Assembly (NCBI RefSeq): GCF_937920395.1
Contig: NZ_CALEVF010000246.1
Span: 1-7,759 of the forward strand
DNA length: 7,759 bases
DNA from: an uncultured Clostridium sp.
GTDB taxonomy: Bacteria > Bacillota > Clostridia > Clostridiales > Clostridiaceae
Direction of reading: 5' to 3'
This document shows, one piece after another, positions 1-6,476 of the stretch. Below the pieces are notes generated by a model. That model saw only the letters and a program-made list of their open reading frames with translations. It had not been told where the DNA came from and did not search any database. Position 1 is the first letter of the stretch, and each line of letters opens with the position of its first letter. The position numbers were made by a program, and so were the translations under genes.

Positions 1-136
1 AAATAACTATAAACAATTTTAAAATAAATAGTTGACTTTAACTAGCTGGTCTATACCTTGTAATATTAACGTACCAATTACTATTTTTTACGTTTTTATT
101 CTAAATAATTCTTTTAAATCCATAAGATACTATAAA

Positions 137-165
137 TTGCATATATAAAAAACATGTGTTATACT
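137..165 (+). promoter_or_regulatory. Putative sigma-A promoter of the cyclo-ligase gene
   Basis: A TTGCAT -35-like box (137-142) is followed after 17 bases by TATACT (160-165). A TG lies one base upstream of the -10 box (157-158), making it an extended -10 promoter. The -35 box matches only three of six consensus positions and the -10 box five of six. It would give a leader of roughly 70 bases before the start at 244. A second -10-like TATAAT at 215-220 has no acceptable -35 partner. In the remaining upstream sequence (1-136) I see no gene or clear signal. Confidence 0.4.
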
Positions 166-243
166 AGTGAAAATTTACAGTGTTTAAGTATTTTTTTTAA
201 ATAAATTTCATATATATAATGTACTAATTTCTAGGAGGTACTT

Positions 244-825
244 ATGGAAGATAACCTTAAGAATAATCTAAGAAAAAATATGCTTATTAAAAGAAAAAAC
301 ATGTCTCAGAAAGATATATTTACCTATAGCAATAAAATTGTGAACAACCTTATGAAACTACCGCAATTTATAAATTGTAAGAATATAATGTTGTACATAA
401 GTTTCAATAATGAGGTAGATACATACAAACTTGCTAAGTGGTGCCTCAATAATGGCAAAACCGTAATCGCACCCTATTGCATAAAGTCCTGTAGTAAAAT
501 AATACCTTTTATAATAAATAACCTTGAAACTGATCTTACTAAATCTACCTTTGGTATAATGGAACCAAAACATGATACATTAATGAAGGCAAATATTCAA
601 AATATAGATTTAATAATAGTTCCCGGTGTAGTATTTGATGTGGCTTGCAATAGAATTGGTTTTGGTGCTGGTTATTATGATAGATTTCTGCCTATGAAAG
701 CGAAAGGTACTCCTACTATTGGCATATGCTATGACTATCAAATAACTGATAAAGTTCCAGTAGATGAATATGATGTACCTCTCAATTTCATAATCACTGA
801 AAAAAGAATAATATCGCTCAAATAA
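244..825 (+). CDS. 5-formyltetrahydrofolate cyclo-ligase (MTHFS, YqgN/YgfA family)
   Basis: A cytoplasmic folate enzyme that uses ATP to cyclise 5-formyl-THF to 5,10-methenyl-THF, returning a storage and inhibitory folate to the one-carbon pool. The 193-residue length is normal for the family. The diagnostic C-terminal motif GFGAGYYDR is at residues 139-147, and the preceding VPGVVFD strand at 126-132 and the STFGIMEP segment at 101-108 also fit. The N-terminus is lysine/arginine-rich (LRKNMLIKRK), as usual near the nucleotide-binding end. The ATG at 244 has an ideal AGGAGGT ribosome binding site at 233-239, four bases upstream. The next gene starts 64 bases downstream with no terminator between, so the two are probably one transcript. 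Family assignment is secure from the motif; no residue anomalies were seen. Confidence 0.93.
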   Translation: MEDNLKNNLRKNMLIKRKNMSQKDIFTYSNKIVNNLMKLPQFINCKNIMLYISFNNEVDTYKLAKWCLNNGKTVIAPYCIKSCSKIIPFIINNLETDLTKSTFGIMEPKHDTLMKANIQNIDLIIVPGVVFDVACNRIGFGAGYYDRFLPMKAKGTPTIGICYDYQITDKVPVDEYDVPLNFIITEKRIISLK

Positions 826-876
826 AAAATTAAAACATTTTGTAACATAGTTACTATATTTTATTATACTGATGTT

Positions 877-885
877 GGAGGTGAT
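877..885 (+). promoter_or_regulatory. Ribosome binding site that fixes a TTG start
   Basis: GGAGGTGAT is complementary to the 3' end of 16S rRNA and lies 8 bases (from the end of GGAGG) before TTG at 890. An in-frame ATG at 872 lies upstream of this site and has no ribosome binding site of its own, so the TTG is the likelier start. Confidence 0.8.
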
Positions 886-889
886 TCCT

Positions 890-1618
890 TTGGGAAAAAA
901 AATAGCTGCTTTTTTTGATATTGATGGTACCCTTTATAGGGAAAGTTTAATGACAGAGGTATTCAAAAAATTAATCAAAAGCGAACTAATAGAAAATGAT
1001 AAATGGTACAAGGAAGTAAAACCCTATTATGTTAAATGGGATAAACGGATAGGTAATTATGATAATTACCTACTTAAAATGGCTGATATTTATACCGAAG
1101 CCATAATTGGACTTCATAGATCTCAAATTGAATTTATTGCTCATCAAATTATAAAACAAAAAGGTGATAGGGTTTATACCTATACTCGTGATAGAATTAA
1201 ATGGCACAAGAGTCAGGGGCATATAATTATAACGATATCAGGTAGTCCGATTGAACTTGTACGAGAAATGTCTATAAAATATGGTTTTGATGATTACGTA
1301 GGAACAAAATATGAATTAAACGAACATAACATTTATACAGGGGGTATTGTTCCTATGTGGGATAGTGTTAGTAAAAAAGCTTCAATAGAATACTTTGTAT
1401 CTAAATATAATATAGATTTAAATAAAAGTTTTGCTTATGGAGATACTTCAGGTGATTATACTATGTTAAAGTTTATTCGTCATCCTGTAGCTGTAAACCC
1501 TACAAGAGAACTTCTACTAAACATTCTAGACGACAATGAATTAAAAGAAAAGATTAATATAATTGTAGAAAGAAAAGATGTAGTTTACAGATTACTCCCA
1601 GAACACATTCACATATAA
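890..1618 (+). CDS. HAD superfamily subfamily IB (SerB-like) phosphatase
   Basis: A cytoplasmic Mg-dependent phosphohydrolase of the haloacid dehalogenase superfamily, in the phosphoserine-phosphatase-like IB branch. With the TTG start at 890 the protein has 242 residues. Motif I DIDGT is at 10-14 (nucleophile D10, acid/base D12), motif II is the serine in ISGSP near 117, the motif III lysine is probably K162 or K163, and motif IV GDTSGD is at 184-189. The helical insert between motifs I and II (about 20-105) is the C1 cap typical of subfamily I. The start is set by the site at 877-885; a longer reading from ATG 872 would add only six residues. It follows the cyclo-ligase gene and ends at a strong hairpin. 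The substrate cannot be read from the sequence. SerB itself is possible, but the generic IB annotation is safer. Confidence 0.87.
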   Translation: MGKKIAAFFDIDGTLYRESLMTEVFKKLIKSELIENDKWYKEVKPYYVKWDKRIGNYDNYLLKMADIYTEAIIGLHRSQIEFIAHQIIKQKGDRVYTYTRDRIKWHKSQGHIIITISGSPIELVREMSIKYGFDDYVGTKYELNEHNIYTGGIVPMWDSVSKKASIEYFVSKYNIDLNKSFAYGDTSGDYTMLKFIRHPVAVNPTRELLLNILDDNELKEKINIIVERKDVVYRLLPEHIHI

Positions 1619-1658
1619 TGTTTTTACGTTTCTTCTACAAAATAAGCTTTATTTTACT

Positions 1659-1694
1659 AAAATACTACTATATAATATTATATAGTAGTATTTT
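1659..1694 (+). terminator. Perfect 36-bp palindromic terminator
   Basis: Every base from 1659 to 1694 pairs with its mirror partner, and the run ends in five T residues (1691-1695). The stem is nearly all A/T. It sits 40 bases after the phosphatase stop and 44 bases before the next start codon. The obvious reading is an intrinsic terminator of the folate/phosphatase transcript. It could also act as a weak terminator for - strand transcripts, because the left arm begins with AAAA. Confidence 0.75.
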
Positions 1695-1738
1695 TAGTTC
1701 CCATTATAAACAACATTTTATTTTAAAGGAGTTATATT

Positions 1739-2815
1739 ATGTTAAAAGATTTATTTGTTAATGCAACAATATTAATTACTTTTATCTTTATAATTAGCCA
1801 AATATTTAAGAATGAAATTCTAAACTTATCAATATCATTTAAATATAAATTATTATTTGGATTAACCCAAGGAATCCTAGGTATTATATTAATGTTATTT
1901 ACCATCCACATTAACCCTAAAGTTATTATGGATCTTCGCCATATTCCAATATTACTTGCTGCTCTTTATGGTGGTGGAATTGCCTCAATTATTGCAGGTG
2001 TCTCTATTGCAATCTTTAGAATTAGCTACTTTGGTGTTAGCACTACTGCTATTATAGCTTCTGCTAACATGCTTATTATTGCTATCACTTGTTCCTTTAT
2101 ATCAACGTTAAAACTAACTTCATATAAAAAATGGATCTATATGAACTTTATAGGCTCCTTATTTATTACTATTGTTTATTTATTACTTATTAAGGATTCA
2201 ATAATACTTCTACATACGCTTGCTTATTTTTGGCTATCTTCTTTAATAATTGGAACTGTAGCATATTATATTTCAAACTACATGAATACTTCAATTAAAT
2301 TACTTGATAGATTAGAACATGAATCAACTATAGATTTTCTTACTGGTTTAAATAACGTTAGACAATATGATAATGCCCTAAATGAATCCTTTTTAAATGT
2401 TATAAATAGAAAAGAGCACTTATCTATTCTTATAATAGACATAGATTTTTTTAAAAAAGTAAACGACACTTATGGTCATTTAGCTGGTGATGCAGTATTA
2501 CGACAATTAGGAACTGTATTATCTACATCTTCAAGAAGTTTTGATATTGTATCTAGAATCGGCGGAGAAGAATTTTCTGTTATATTACCTGATTGCCCCA
2601 CTAATCAATCCATGGAGGTTGCAGAGCGCCTAAGATTAGCTGTTGAACTCCATGGATTTATTCTCCCAGATGAAACTAAAATTAACATCTGTATTTCAAT
2701 CGGCTGTGCTACATACCCCGATAACGTAAAAAGTTTAGAAAATCTAGCTCATGAAGCCGACACTGCATTATACGCTGCTAAACATTCTGGAAGAAATAAA
2801 GTATGTCATCCATAG
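1739..2815 (+). CDS. Membrane diguanylate cyclase, 5TM-5TMR_LYT plus GGDEF
   Basis: A sensor-type enzyme predicted to make c-di-GMP from two GTP. Residues 1-180 hold five or six hydrophobic membrane segments (about 5-23, 38-57, 68-93, 102-121, 134-151, 158-178). The second to fourth carry the LytS/YhcK-type 5TMR features: NPKVIMDLRHIPI at 59-71 and the glycine-rich LYGGGIASIIAG at 76-87. A linker (about 181-196) leads to the GGDEF domain. DFLTGLNN is at 199-206, metal-ligand IDIDFFK at 233-239, the active GGEEF loop at 275-279 and GRNK at 351-354. RSFD at 266-269, five residues before GGEEF, matches the RxxD inhibitory site, so product feedback is expected. The signature is intact, so activity is likely. 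The ATG at 1739 follows AAAGGAGTT at 1725-1733. It appears monocistronic, between two terminator-like hairpins. The signal sensed is unknown. Confidence 0.92.
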   Translation: MLKDLFVNATILITFIFIISQIFKNEILNLSISFKYKLLFGLTQGILGIILMLFTIHINPKVIMDLRHIPILLAALYGGGIASIIAGVSIAIFRISYFGVSTTAIIASANMLIIAITCSFISTLKLTSYKKWIYMNFIGSLFITIVYLLLIKDSIILLHTLAYFWLSSLIIGTVAYYISNYMNTSIKLLDRLEHESTIDFLTGLNNVRQYDNALNESFLNVINRKEHLSILIIDIDFFKKVNDTYGHLAGDAVLRQLGTVLSTSSRSFDIVSRIGGEEFSVILPDCPTNQSMEVAERLRLAVELHGFILPDETKINICISIGCATYPDNVKSLENLAHEADTALYAAKHSGRNKVCHP

Positions 2816-2827
2816 AATAGTTGTTCA

Positions 2828-2913
2828 ATGAAAGGTCAGCAGATATAATGTTCTGATAGTAGAGCATTCGTTAACAGACTCTCTTTCGCACTCATATCTG
2901 CTTTCACTTTCAT
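2828..2913 (+). terminator. Long imperfect hairpin after the cyclase gene
   Basis: ATGAAAG (2828-2834) pairs with CTTTCAT (2907-2913), and GCAGATAT (2839-2846) pairs with ATATCTGC (2894-2901). Between them are a 4/5-base internal loop and a 47-base apical region. T-rich sequence follows (ATTTTCTTTATTT, 2920-2932). It lies 13 bases after the cyclase stop, between two convergent genes, so a terminator or structured 3' UTR is the simplest reading. The apical loop is much longer than in a normal intrinsic terminator. I see nothing else firm in 2914-3033 beyond a CATGTT direct repeat near 2983 and an A-run that reads as T on the - strand. Confidence 0.45.
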
Positions 2914-3033
2914 GCTTACAATTTTCTTTATTTATAAGAATAAAAACAGAAATACAAAGACCACTTCCCTTCAAATATTACATGTTGACATGTTAAAAAA
3001 AATAACAATTATAAATAGAAACTAAATAGCAAG

Positions 3034-3510
3034 TTATTTTCTCATAATAAATACTTCCTTATAATTTAACTTCTTGTATAATATCTCCAATTCATTAATT
3101 AGTTTTGTGTCTTTATAGTCGTACATAGATGTAGCAGTGTCTGTACCCCTTTCATACAAACATATCTGATTTTTAGATACTTGAGTTGAATATATATATT
3201 TACCCGTGTCATCTCTTAACCGAATATCGTAATCACCATCATTTGCTTCTTGAGTACTTACTGTACAACTTAGAGTCTTAATATACTTCACTATATTTTC
3301 CATGTCTTGTTTTTTTGTAACTGTTTTTGTCCTACCCAATTCTTTATTTTCACTTCTTATAGTATAATTTGAAAATTCAATACTTTTAGCAGAAGCTATT
3401 GGAATATTTCCAAACGGTGTTACCATTTGTTTAATCTCTTGTTTTGCACATGCAGTAACTAAAAAAATTAACCAAACACTAATTACAAGAAGTGTGTACC
3501 TCTTTTTCAA
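3034..3510 (-). CDS. Small putative lipoprotein of unknown function
   Basis: A 158-residue exported lipoprotein. The N-terminus has the basic MKKR, a hydrophobic core (residues 6-18) and the lipobox LVTAC. This predicts cleavage before Cys21 and lipid anchoring on the outer face of the membrane. The mature part is hydrophilic and mixed-charge. It contains a lysine/threonine-rich stretch (about 59-68), a DGDYDIRLRDDTGKY segment (about 92-106) that looks like a beta hairpin, and a charged C-terminus. I do not recognise a domain. The start is TTG at 3510, preceded by AGGGGGAT (3524-3517); no ATG is available near the signal peptide. It is convergent with the diguanylate cyclase gene and has its own promoter-like sequence upstream, so it is probably a single-gene unit. 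Lipoprotein status is secure; the function is unknown. Confidence 0.8.
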   Translation of the reverse strand: MKKRYTLLVISVWLIFLVTACAKQEIKQMVTPFGNIPIASAKSIEFSNYTIRSENKELGRTKTVTKKQDMENIVKYIKTLSCTVSTQEANDGDYDIRLRDDTGKYIYSTQVSKNQICLYERGTDTATSMYDYKDTKLINELEILYKKLNYKEVFIMRK

Positions 3511-3516
3511 AATAGT

Positions 3517-3524
3517 ATCCCCCT
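3517..3524 (-). promoter_or_regulatory. Ribosome binding site for the TTG-started lipoprotein
   Basis: On the - strand AGGGGGAT lies 8 bases (from the last G of the G-run) upstream of the TTG at 3510-3508. It is the only purine-rich site near the signal peptide, so it decides the start. Confidence 0.7.
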
Positions 3525-3555
3525 AAATTTTGTATTTTTGAGTAACCTTTATCTA

Positions 3556-3585
3556 ATCATACAGCATATTAATATATTTATTCAA
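3556..3585 (-). promoter_or_regulatory. Putative promoter of the lipoprotein gene
   Basis: On the - strand TTGAAT (3585-3580) and TATGAT (3561-3556) are separated by 18 bases, matching four and five of the six sigma-A consensus positions. Transcription would begin about 40 bases upstream of the start codon. Such matches are not rare in AT-rich DNA, so this stays tentative. Confidence 0.4.
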
Positions 3586-3619
3586 TTATTTAACAAAAAT
3601 ATATATAGAACGAAAACAA

Positions 3620-3660
3620 CTTAGGGCATATAACAATTATTAATTGTTATATGCCCTAAG
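3620..3660. terminator. Perfect 20-bp inverted repeat, probable bidirectional terminator
   Basis: Bases 3620-3639 are exactly complementary to 3641-3660, with a single T between them, so in RNA a few central pairs would open to form the loop. The arms start with CTTAGGGCATA. On the + strand it is followed by AATCTTTTTGATATCTTTTT. On the - strand it is followed by TTGTTTTCGTTC. Read on the - strand it lies about 290 bases after the ribH stop and ahead of the lipoprotein promoter, so it probably ends the riboflavin operon transcript. The same hairpin would also stop + strand transcription. Confidence 0.6.
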
Positions 3661-3779
3661 AATCTTTTTGATATCTTTTTAAAATCATATTTCATGATAA
3701 GTATGTAATTTCTCCGAAAGACTTGCAATATGAAACGTAGAAACTATTGAAATTCAATTTAGAAATTCTTTTTTTACGA

Positions 3780-3865
3780 ATATAAAATTCTCGTAAGACT
3801 GCCAGGACGGCAGTCTAATGAACCCGAGGCAGGACGCCGAGTGTGAATGCTAGAGGATTTTATAT
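3780..3865. other. GC-rich twin-hairpin structured element with closing stem
   Basis: A 13-bp stem (3780-3792 with 3853-3865, one G-T wobble) encloses two hairpins. The first has 8 pairs (AGACTGCC 3796-3803 with GGCAGTCT 3809-3816). The second is CGAGGC 3825-3830 with GCCGAG 3836-3841, where the two middle positions would be tandem G-A mismatches. Both apical loops are the same five bases: AGGAC on the + strand, GUCCU on the - strand. The core is much richer in G/C than its surroundings. Three readings are open: a - strand structured RNA in the ribH 3' region, with loops fitting the RUCCU consensus I recall for the Bacillaceae-1 motif; a + strand leader with CAGGACG loops like CsrA sites in CsrB; or a short palindromic dispersed repeat with inverted ends. 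An alternative hairpin, TTACGA (3774-3779) with TCGTAA (3791-3796), competes slightly with the closing stem. Confidence 0.5.
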
Positions 3866-3971
3866 GAGTAAAAAATTAGAATTTATTAATGAATTTCCTA
3901 GTTTCAAGTTCATATTCAAGGCCGTAGGAGAAATTACATACTTTTACCCTATATTTCTTTTAATAAATTAG
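3864..3971 (+). CDS. Possible 35-residue small protein behind the twin-hairpin element
   Basis: The frame begins at an ATG (3864) preceded by AGAGG (3852-3856) at 7-base spacing, a plausible ribosome binding site. The first half reads [11 protein letters not shown] and then continues hydrophobic and aromatic ([20 protein letters not shown]) to TAG at 3969-3971. The last 23 bases overlap the convergent 3' end of ribH, so it is either a genuine short protein, the remnant of a longer truncated gene, or a chance frame. Both the ribosome binding site and the first two bases of the start codon lie in the closing stem of the element at 3780-3865. That would repress translation if the + strand is transcribed. 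I found no strong + strand promoter upstream, and I do not recognise the protein. Confidence 0.3.
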   Translation: MSKKLEFINEFPSFKFIFKAVGEITYFYPIFLLIN

Positions 3972-4410
3972 CCATTTCTATTGCAGTTACTGCAGCATCA
4001 TATCCTTTATTACCTGCCTTAGTCCCCGCTCTTTCAATCGCCTGCTCAATATTTTCAGTAGTAAGCACACCAAAGATAACTGGAACTCCTGTCTCAAGTG
4101 TTACACTTGCAATTCCCTTAGTAACCTCACCAGACACATATTCATAATGAGATGTTGCTCCCCTTATTACTGCCCCTAAACATATTACAGCATCATACTT
4201 ACCTGACTTAGCCATTTTCTTTGCAACTAAAGGGATTTCAAAAGCTCCAGGAACCCATGCAATTTCGACTTCTTCTTCCTCTACGCCATGACGTTTTAAA
4301 CCATCTAGCGCTCCCGATAATAATTTTCCACCTATGAATTCATTAAATCTTGCTACTACAACTCCAAATTTTAACCCTTTAGCTACTAATTTACCTTCAT
4401 ATACTTTCAT
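3949..4410 (-). CDS. ribH: 6,7-dimethyl-8-ribityllumazine synthase
   Basis: Condenses 5-amino-6-ribitylamino-uracil with 3,4-dihydroxy-2-butanone 4-phosphate to give lumazine, the substrate of riboflavin synthase. The family normally forms a pentamer or 60-mer capsid. At 153 residues it is full length. RFNEF (21-25) supplies the ring-stacking phenylalanine, PGAFEIP (54-60) the ribityl-binding loop, GATSHYEYV (84-92) contains catalytic His88, GVLT is at 114-117, and Arg127 in IERAG fits the phosphate-binding arginine. The ATG start follows CGGAGGAA (GGAGG at 4422-4418), spacing 7. It is the last gene of the operon, 77 bases after ribBA. That spacer is almost pure A/T with no hairpin I would call a terminator, so co-transcription is likely. 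Confidence 0.97.
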   Translation of the reverse strand: MKVYEGKLVAKGLKFGVVVARFNEFIGGKLLSGALDGLKRHGVEEEEVEIAWVPGAFEIPLVAKKMAKSGKYDAVICLGAVIRGATSHYEYVSGEVTKGIASVTLETGVPVIFGVLTTENIEQAIERAGTKAGNKGYDAAVTAIEMANLLKEI

Positions 4411-4487
4411 TTGTATTCCTCCGATTAATTTATTATTATTTTAATTTATTATGTTTGAACTTATTTAATATTATATTTATTTAACTG

Positions 4488-5681
4488 CTAATATAAATGA
4501 CCCATTTTTTCTTTTTTAGTTCTTAAATAAAATTCATCTTTTTCATTATGATTCATAACAATAGGTACTCTTTCAACTATATCAATACCATAACCTGAAA
4601 TGCCTGTTATTTTCTTAGGGTTATTAGTCATAAGTCTTATCTTTGTAGCGCCTAATAGTTCTAATATCTGAGCACCTATTCCATAGTCTCTCATATCACC
4701 TGGGAACCCTAAAGCCAAATTTGCCTCTAGCGTATCCATTCCTTTATCTTGAAGATTATATGCCCTTAACTTATTTATTAATCCTATTCCACGTCCTTCT
4801 TGCCTCATGTAAAGCATGATTCCATTATCCTCTTTTGAGATGGCTTTCATTGCAGCATCATATTGTTCCCCGCAATCACATCTCATAGATCCTAACGCAT
4901 CTCCAGTAAGACATTCTGAATGTACCCTAACAAGTACAGATTCACTGCTTTTTACATCTCCTTTAACCAATGCTACATGATGTTCTCCATTTATCTTATT
5001 TACAAATCCATAAATAGTAAATTGTCCGTATCTAGTTGGCATTTCTGCCTGCGTAATCATTTCTACAAGGCATTCAGTTTTTCTTCTATAAGCAATTAAA
5101 TCAACTATTGTAATTATTTTCAAATCATGTTTTTTTACATAATCCATAAGCTGTGGCACCCTAGCCATTGATCCATCTTCATTCATAATTTCACAAATTA
5201 CGCCCGCAGGATATAACCCAGCCATTCTTGCTAAATCCACTGCTGCTTCTGTATGTCCACCTCTCTCTAATACTCCACCCTTTTTAGATGCTAGAGGAAA
5301 TACATGACCCGGACTATTAAAATCTTTTGGTGTAGACTCAGGGTTAATTACATTTAATATAGTCATTGCTCTTTCTGCTGCTGATATCCCTGTAGTAGCA
5401 GCCACTGCATCAATTGACACAGAAAAAGCTGTTCCATGTACGTCTGTATTATTTGTAACCATTGGATTTATATTTAATTTATCTAATCTTTCTTTAACTA
5501 TAGGCATACATATAAGTCCACGTGCATATTTTGCCATGAAATTTATATTTGCCTGAGTAGCTTTTTCGGCAGCTATTATTATATCTCCTTCATTTTCTCT
5601 GTCTTCATCATCTACTACAACTACCATTTTCCCATTTTTTATATCTTCTAAAGCTTCTTCAATCGTGCTAAATTTATACAT
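4488..5681 (-). CDS. ribBA: Bifunctional DHBP synthase / GTP cyclohydrolase II
   Basis: Supplies both riboflavin precursors: 3,4-dihydroxy-2-butanone 4-phosphate from ribulose 5-phosphate, and 2,5-diamino-6-ribosylamino-pyrimidinone phosphate from GTP. The N-terminal RibB domain (about 1-200) has the acidic loop [10 protein letters not shown] (24-33), [10 protein letters not shown] (82-91) and [10 protein letters not shown] (96-105). The C-terminal RibA domain (about 205-397) has [10 protein letters not shown] (252-261) and zinc ligands C257, C268 and C270. It also has the EGRGIGL loop (295-301) and MTNNPKKI (351-358). Both halves keep their catalytic signatures, so each should be active; 397 residues is the usual fused length. 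ATG at 5681 is preceded by GAGGGG (5695-5690). The 122-base spacer upstream carries tandem repeats. Confidence 0.97.
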   Translation of the reverse strand: MYKFSTIEEALEDIKNGKMVVVVDDEDRENEGDIIIAAEKATQANINFMAKYARGLICMPIVKERLDKLNINPMVTNNTDVHGTAFSVSIDAVAATTGISAAERAMTILNVINPESTPKDFNSPGHVFPLASKKGGVLERGGHTEAAVDLARMAGLYPAGVICEIMNEDGSMARVPQLMDYVKKHDLKIITIVDLIAYRRKTECLVEMITQAEMPTRYGQFTIYGFVNKINGEHHVALVKGDVKSSESVLVRVHSECLTGDALGSMRCDCGEQYDAAMKAISKEDNGIMLYMRQEGRGIGLINKLRAYNLQDKGMDTLEANLALGFPGDMRDYGIGAQILELLGATKIRLMTNNPKKITGISGYGIDIVERVPIVMNHNEKDEFYLRTKKEKMGHLY

Positions 5682-5700
5682 TTTTCCATCCCCTCATTCG

Positions 5701-5757
5701 TTATCATCTTCGATGCTATTATCATCTTCGATGCTATTATCATTTTTAATGATGCTA
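5701..5757 (-). repeat. Tandem 18-bp repeats in the ribE-ribBA spacer
   Basis: Two identical 18-bp units (5701-5718 and 5719-5736; + strand TTATCATCTTCGATGCTA) are followed by a diverged 21-base copy (5737-5757). Each unit can fold as a tiny hairpin: ATC-GAA-GAT on the - strand in the exact copies, ATCAT-TAAAA-ATGAT in the third. The array ends about 19 bases before the ribBA start codon, so it lies in the 5' leader of that gene within the operon transcript. A copy-number-variable repeat here could alter ribBA translation, but that is inference. Confidence 0.85.
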
Positions 5758-5803
5758 TCCTTTGTAATTTTAATATATTAACTACATCCATTCTCATAGA
5801 AAT

Positions 5804-6454
5804 TTATGAAAAACCATTTTTCTCAAGGAAATCCATACCAATAGATTTCTTTTCTTTTGGAGTTTCTCTATATTGTAATAATTTCTCAACATATTTTGCC
5901 ATCATATCGCTTTCCAGATTAACCACTTCCCCTATCTTCTTAGTTACTAAAGTAGTTTCACCCTTTGTATGAGGTATAATTGACACTTTAAAAATATTTT
6001 CATCTACATATGCTACAGTTAAGCTAATACCATCAATTGCTATTGATCCTTTATGTACAATATATTTTAATATTTCCCTTGTAGTTTCCACTGACACCCA
6101 TGTAGCATTTTCCTCAATTGATAAATCTACAATGGTTCCGAGTCCATCAATATGACCACTTACTATATGACCTCCAAGTCTATCGCTAGCCCTAAGCGCT
6201 CTTTCTAAATTAACGCATGAACCTTGTTTTAGTTTTCCAAGGTTACTACATCTCATAGTCTCTGCCATTACATCTGTACTAAAGCTATTTTGGTTAAAGT
6301 CTGTTACAGTAAGGCACACGCCATTGGTACTAACACTATCTCCAATCTTCATACCACTCATAATTTCTGAAGCATTTACAATAATTCTTGCAGACTTAGC
6401 ACCCTTTGCTATAGATTTTATACTACCAATTTCCTCAATCAAACCTGTAAACAT
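5804..6454 (-). CDS. ribE: Riboflavin synthase, alpha chain
   Basis: Catalyses dismutation of two 6,7-dimethyl-8-ribityllumazine molecules to riboflavin and the pyrimidine precursor, the last step of the pathway. The protein begins with the family hallmark MFTGLIEEIG and has the two tandem lumazine-binding barrels: NGVCLTV (44-50) in the first and the matching DGISLTV (141-147) in the second. GGHIVSGHIDG (94-104) lies at the domain junction. The 216-residue length is normal; residues 193-216 form a polar tail. The ATG start follows AAGGAAGG (6469-6462) at 7-base spacing. It begins 22 bases after the ribD stop, so the two are tightly coupled. Bacillus calls this gene ribE and enterobacteria ribC. 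Confidence 0.97.
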   Translation of the reverse strand: MFTGLIEEIGSIKSIAKGAKSARIIVNASEIMSGMKIGDSVSTNGVCLTVTDFNQNSFSTDVMAETMRCSNLGKLKQGSCVNLERALRASDRLGGHIVSGHIDGLGTIVDLSIEENATWVSVETTREILKYIVHKGSIAIDGISLTVAYVDENIFKVSIIPHTKGETTLVTKKIGEVVNLESDMMAKYVEKLLQYRETPKEKKSIGMDFLEKNGFS

Positions 6455-6476
6455 CTATTCACCTTCCTTGTAACTA

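Noticed and set aside
32..57. TTGACT and TATACC promoter-like pair
   Set aside because: The spacing is only 14 bases and no gene begins near the predicted start.
358..573. 71-codon - strand open frame
   Set aside because: It lies wholly inside the cyclo-ligase gene on the opposite strand and has no ribosome binding site or recognisable content.
840..870. Possible promoter for the phosphatase gene (TATACT at 865-870)
   Set aside because: The best -35 partner is 19 bases away. Transcription would also start at about 877, inside the ribosome binding site, so co-transcription from the upstream gene is more likely.
2278..2469. 63-codon - strand open frame
   Set aside because: It is antisense to the start of the conserved GGDEF domain, so it is a shadow of a real gene.
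3661..3780. Promoter for the + strand small frame, including a sigma-D type
   Set aside because: CCGA near 3714 lacks a TAAA box at the right distance, and the TTGATA and TTGCAA boxes have poor -10 partners.
3780..3865. Guanidine-II, c-di-GMP or other known riboswitch
   Set aside because: The loops are AGGAC rather than ACGR, and none of the conserved cores of those classes that I could recall is present.
5648..5797. 49-codon - strand frame as an independent gene or leader peptide
   Set aside because: There is no ribosome binding site before its ATG, and it overlaps the well-supported ribBA start in another frame. It is retained only as a remark on the repeats.
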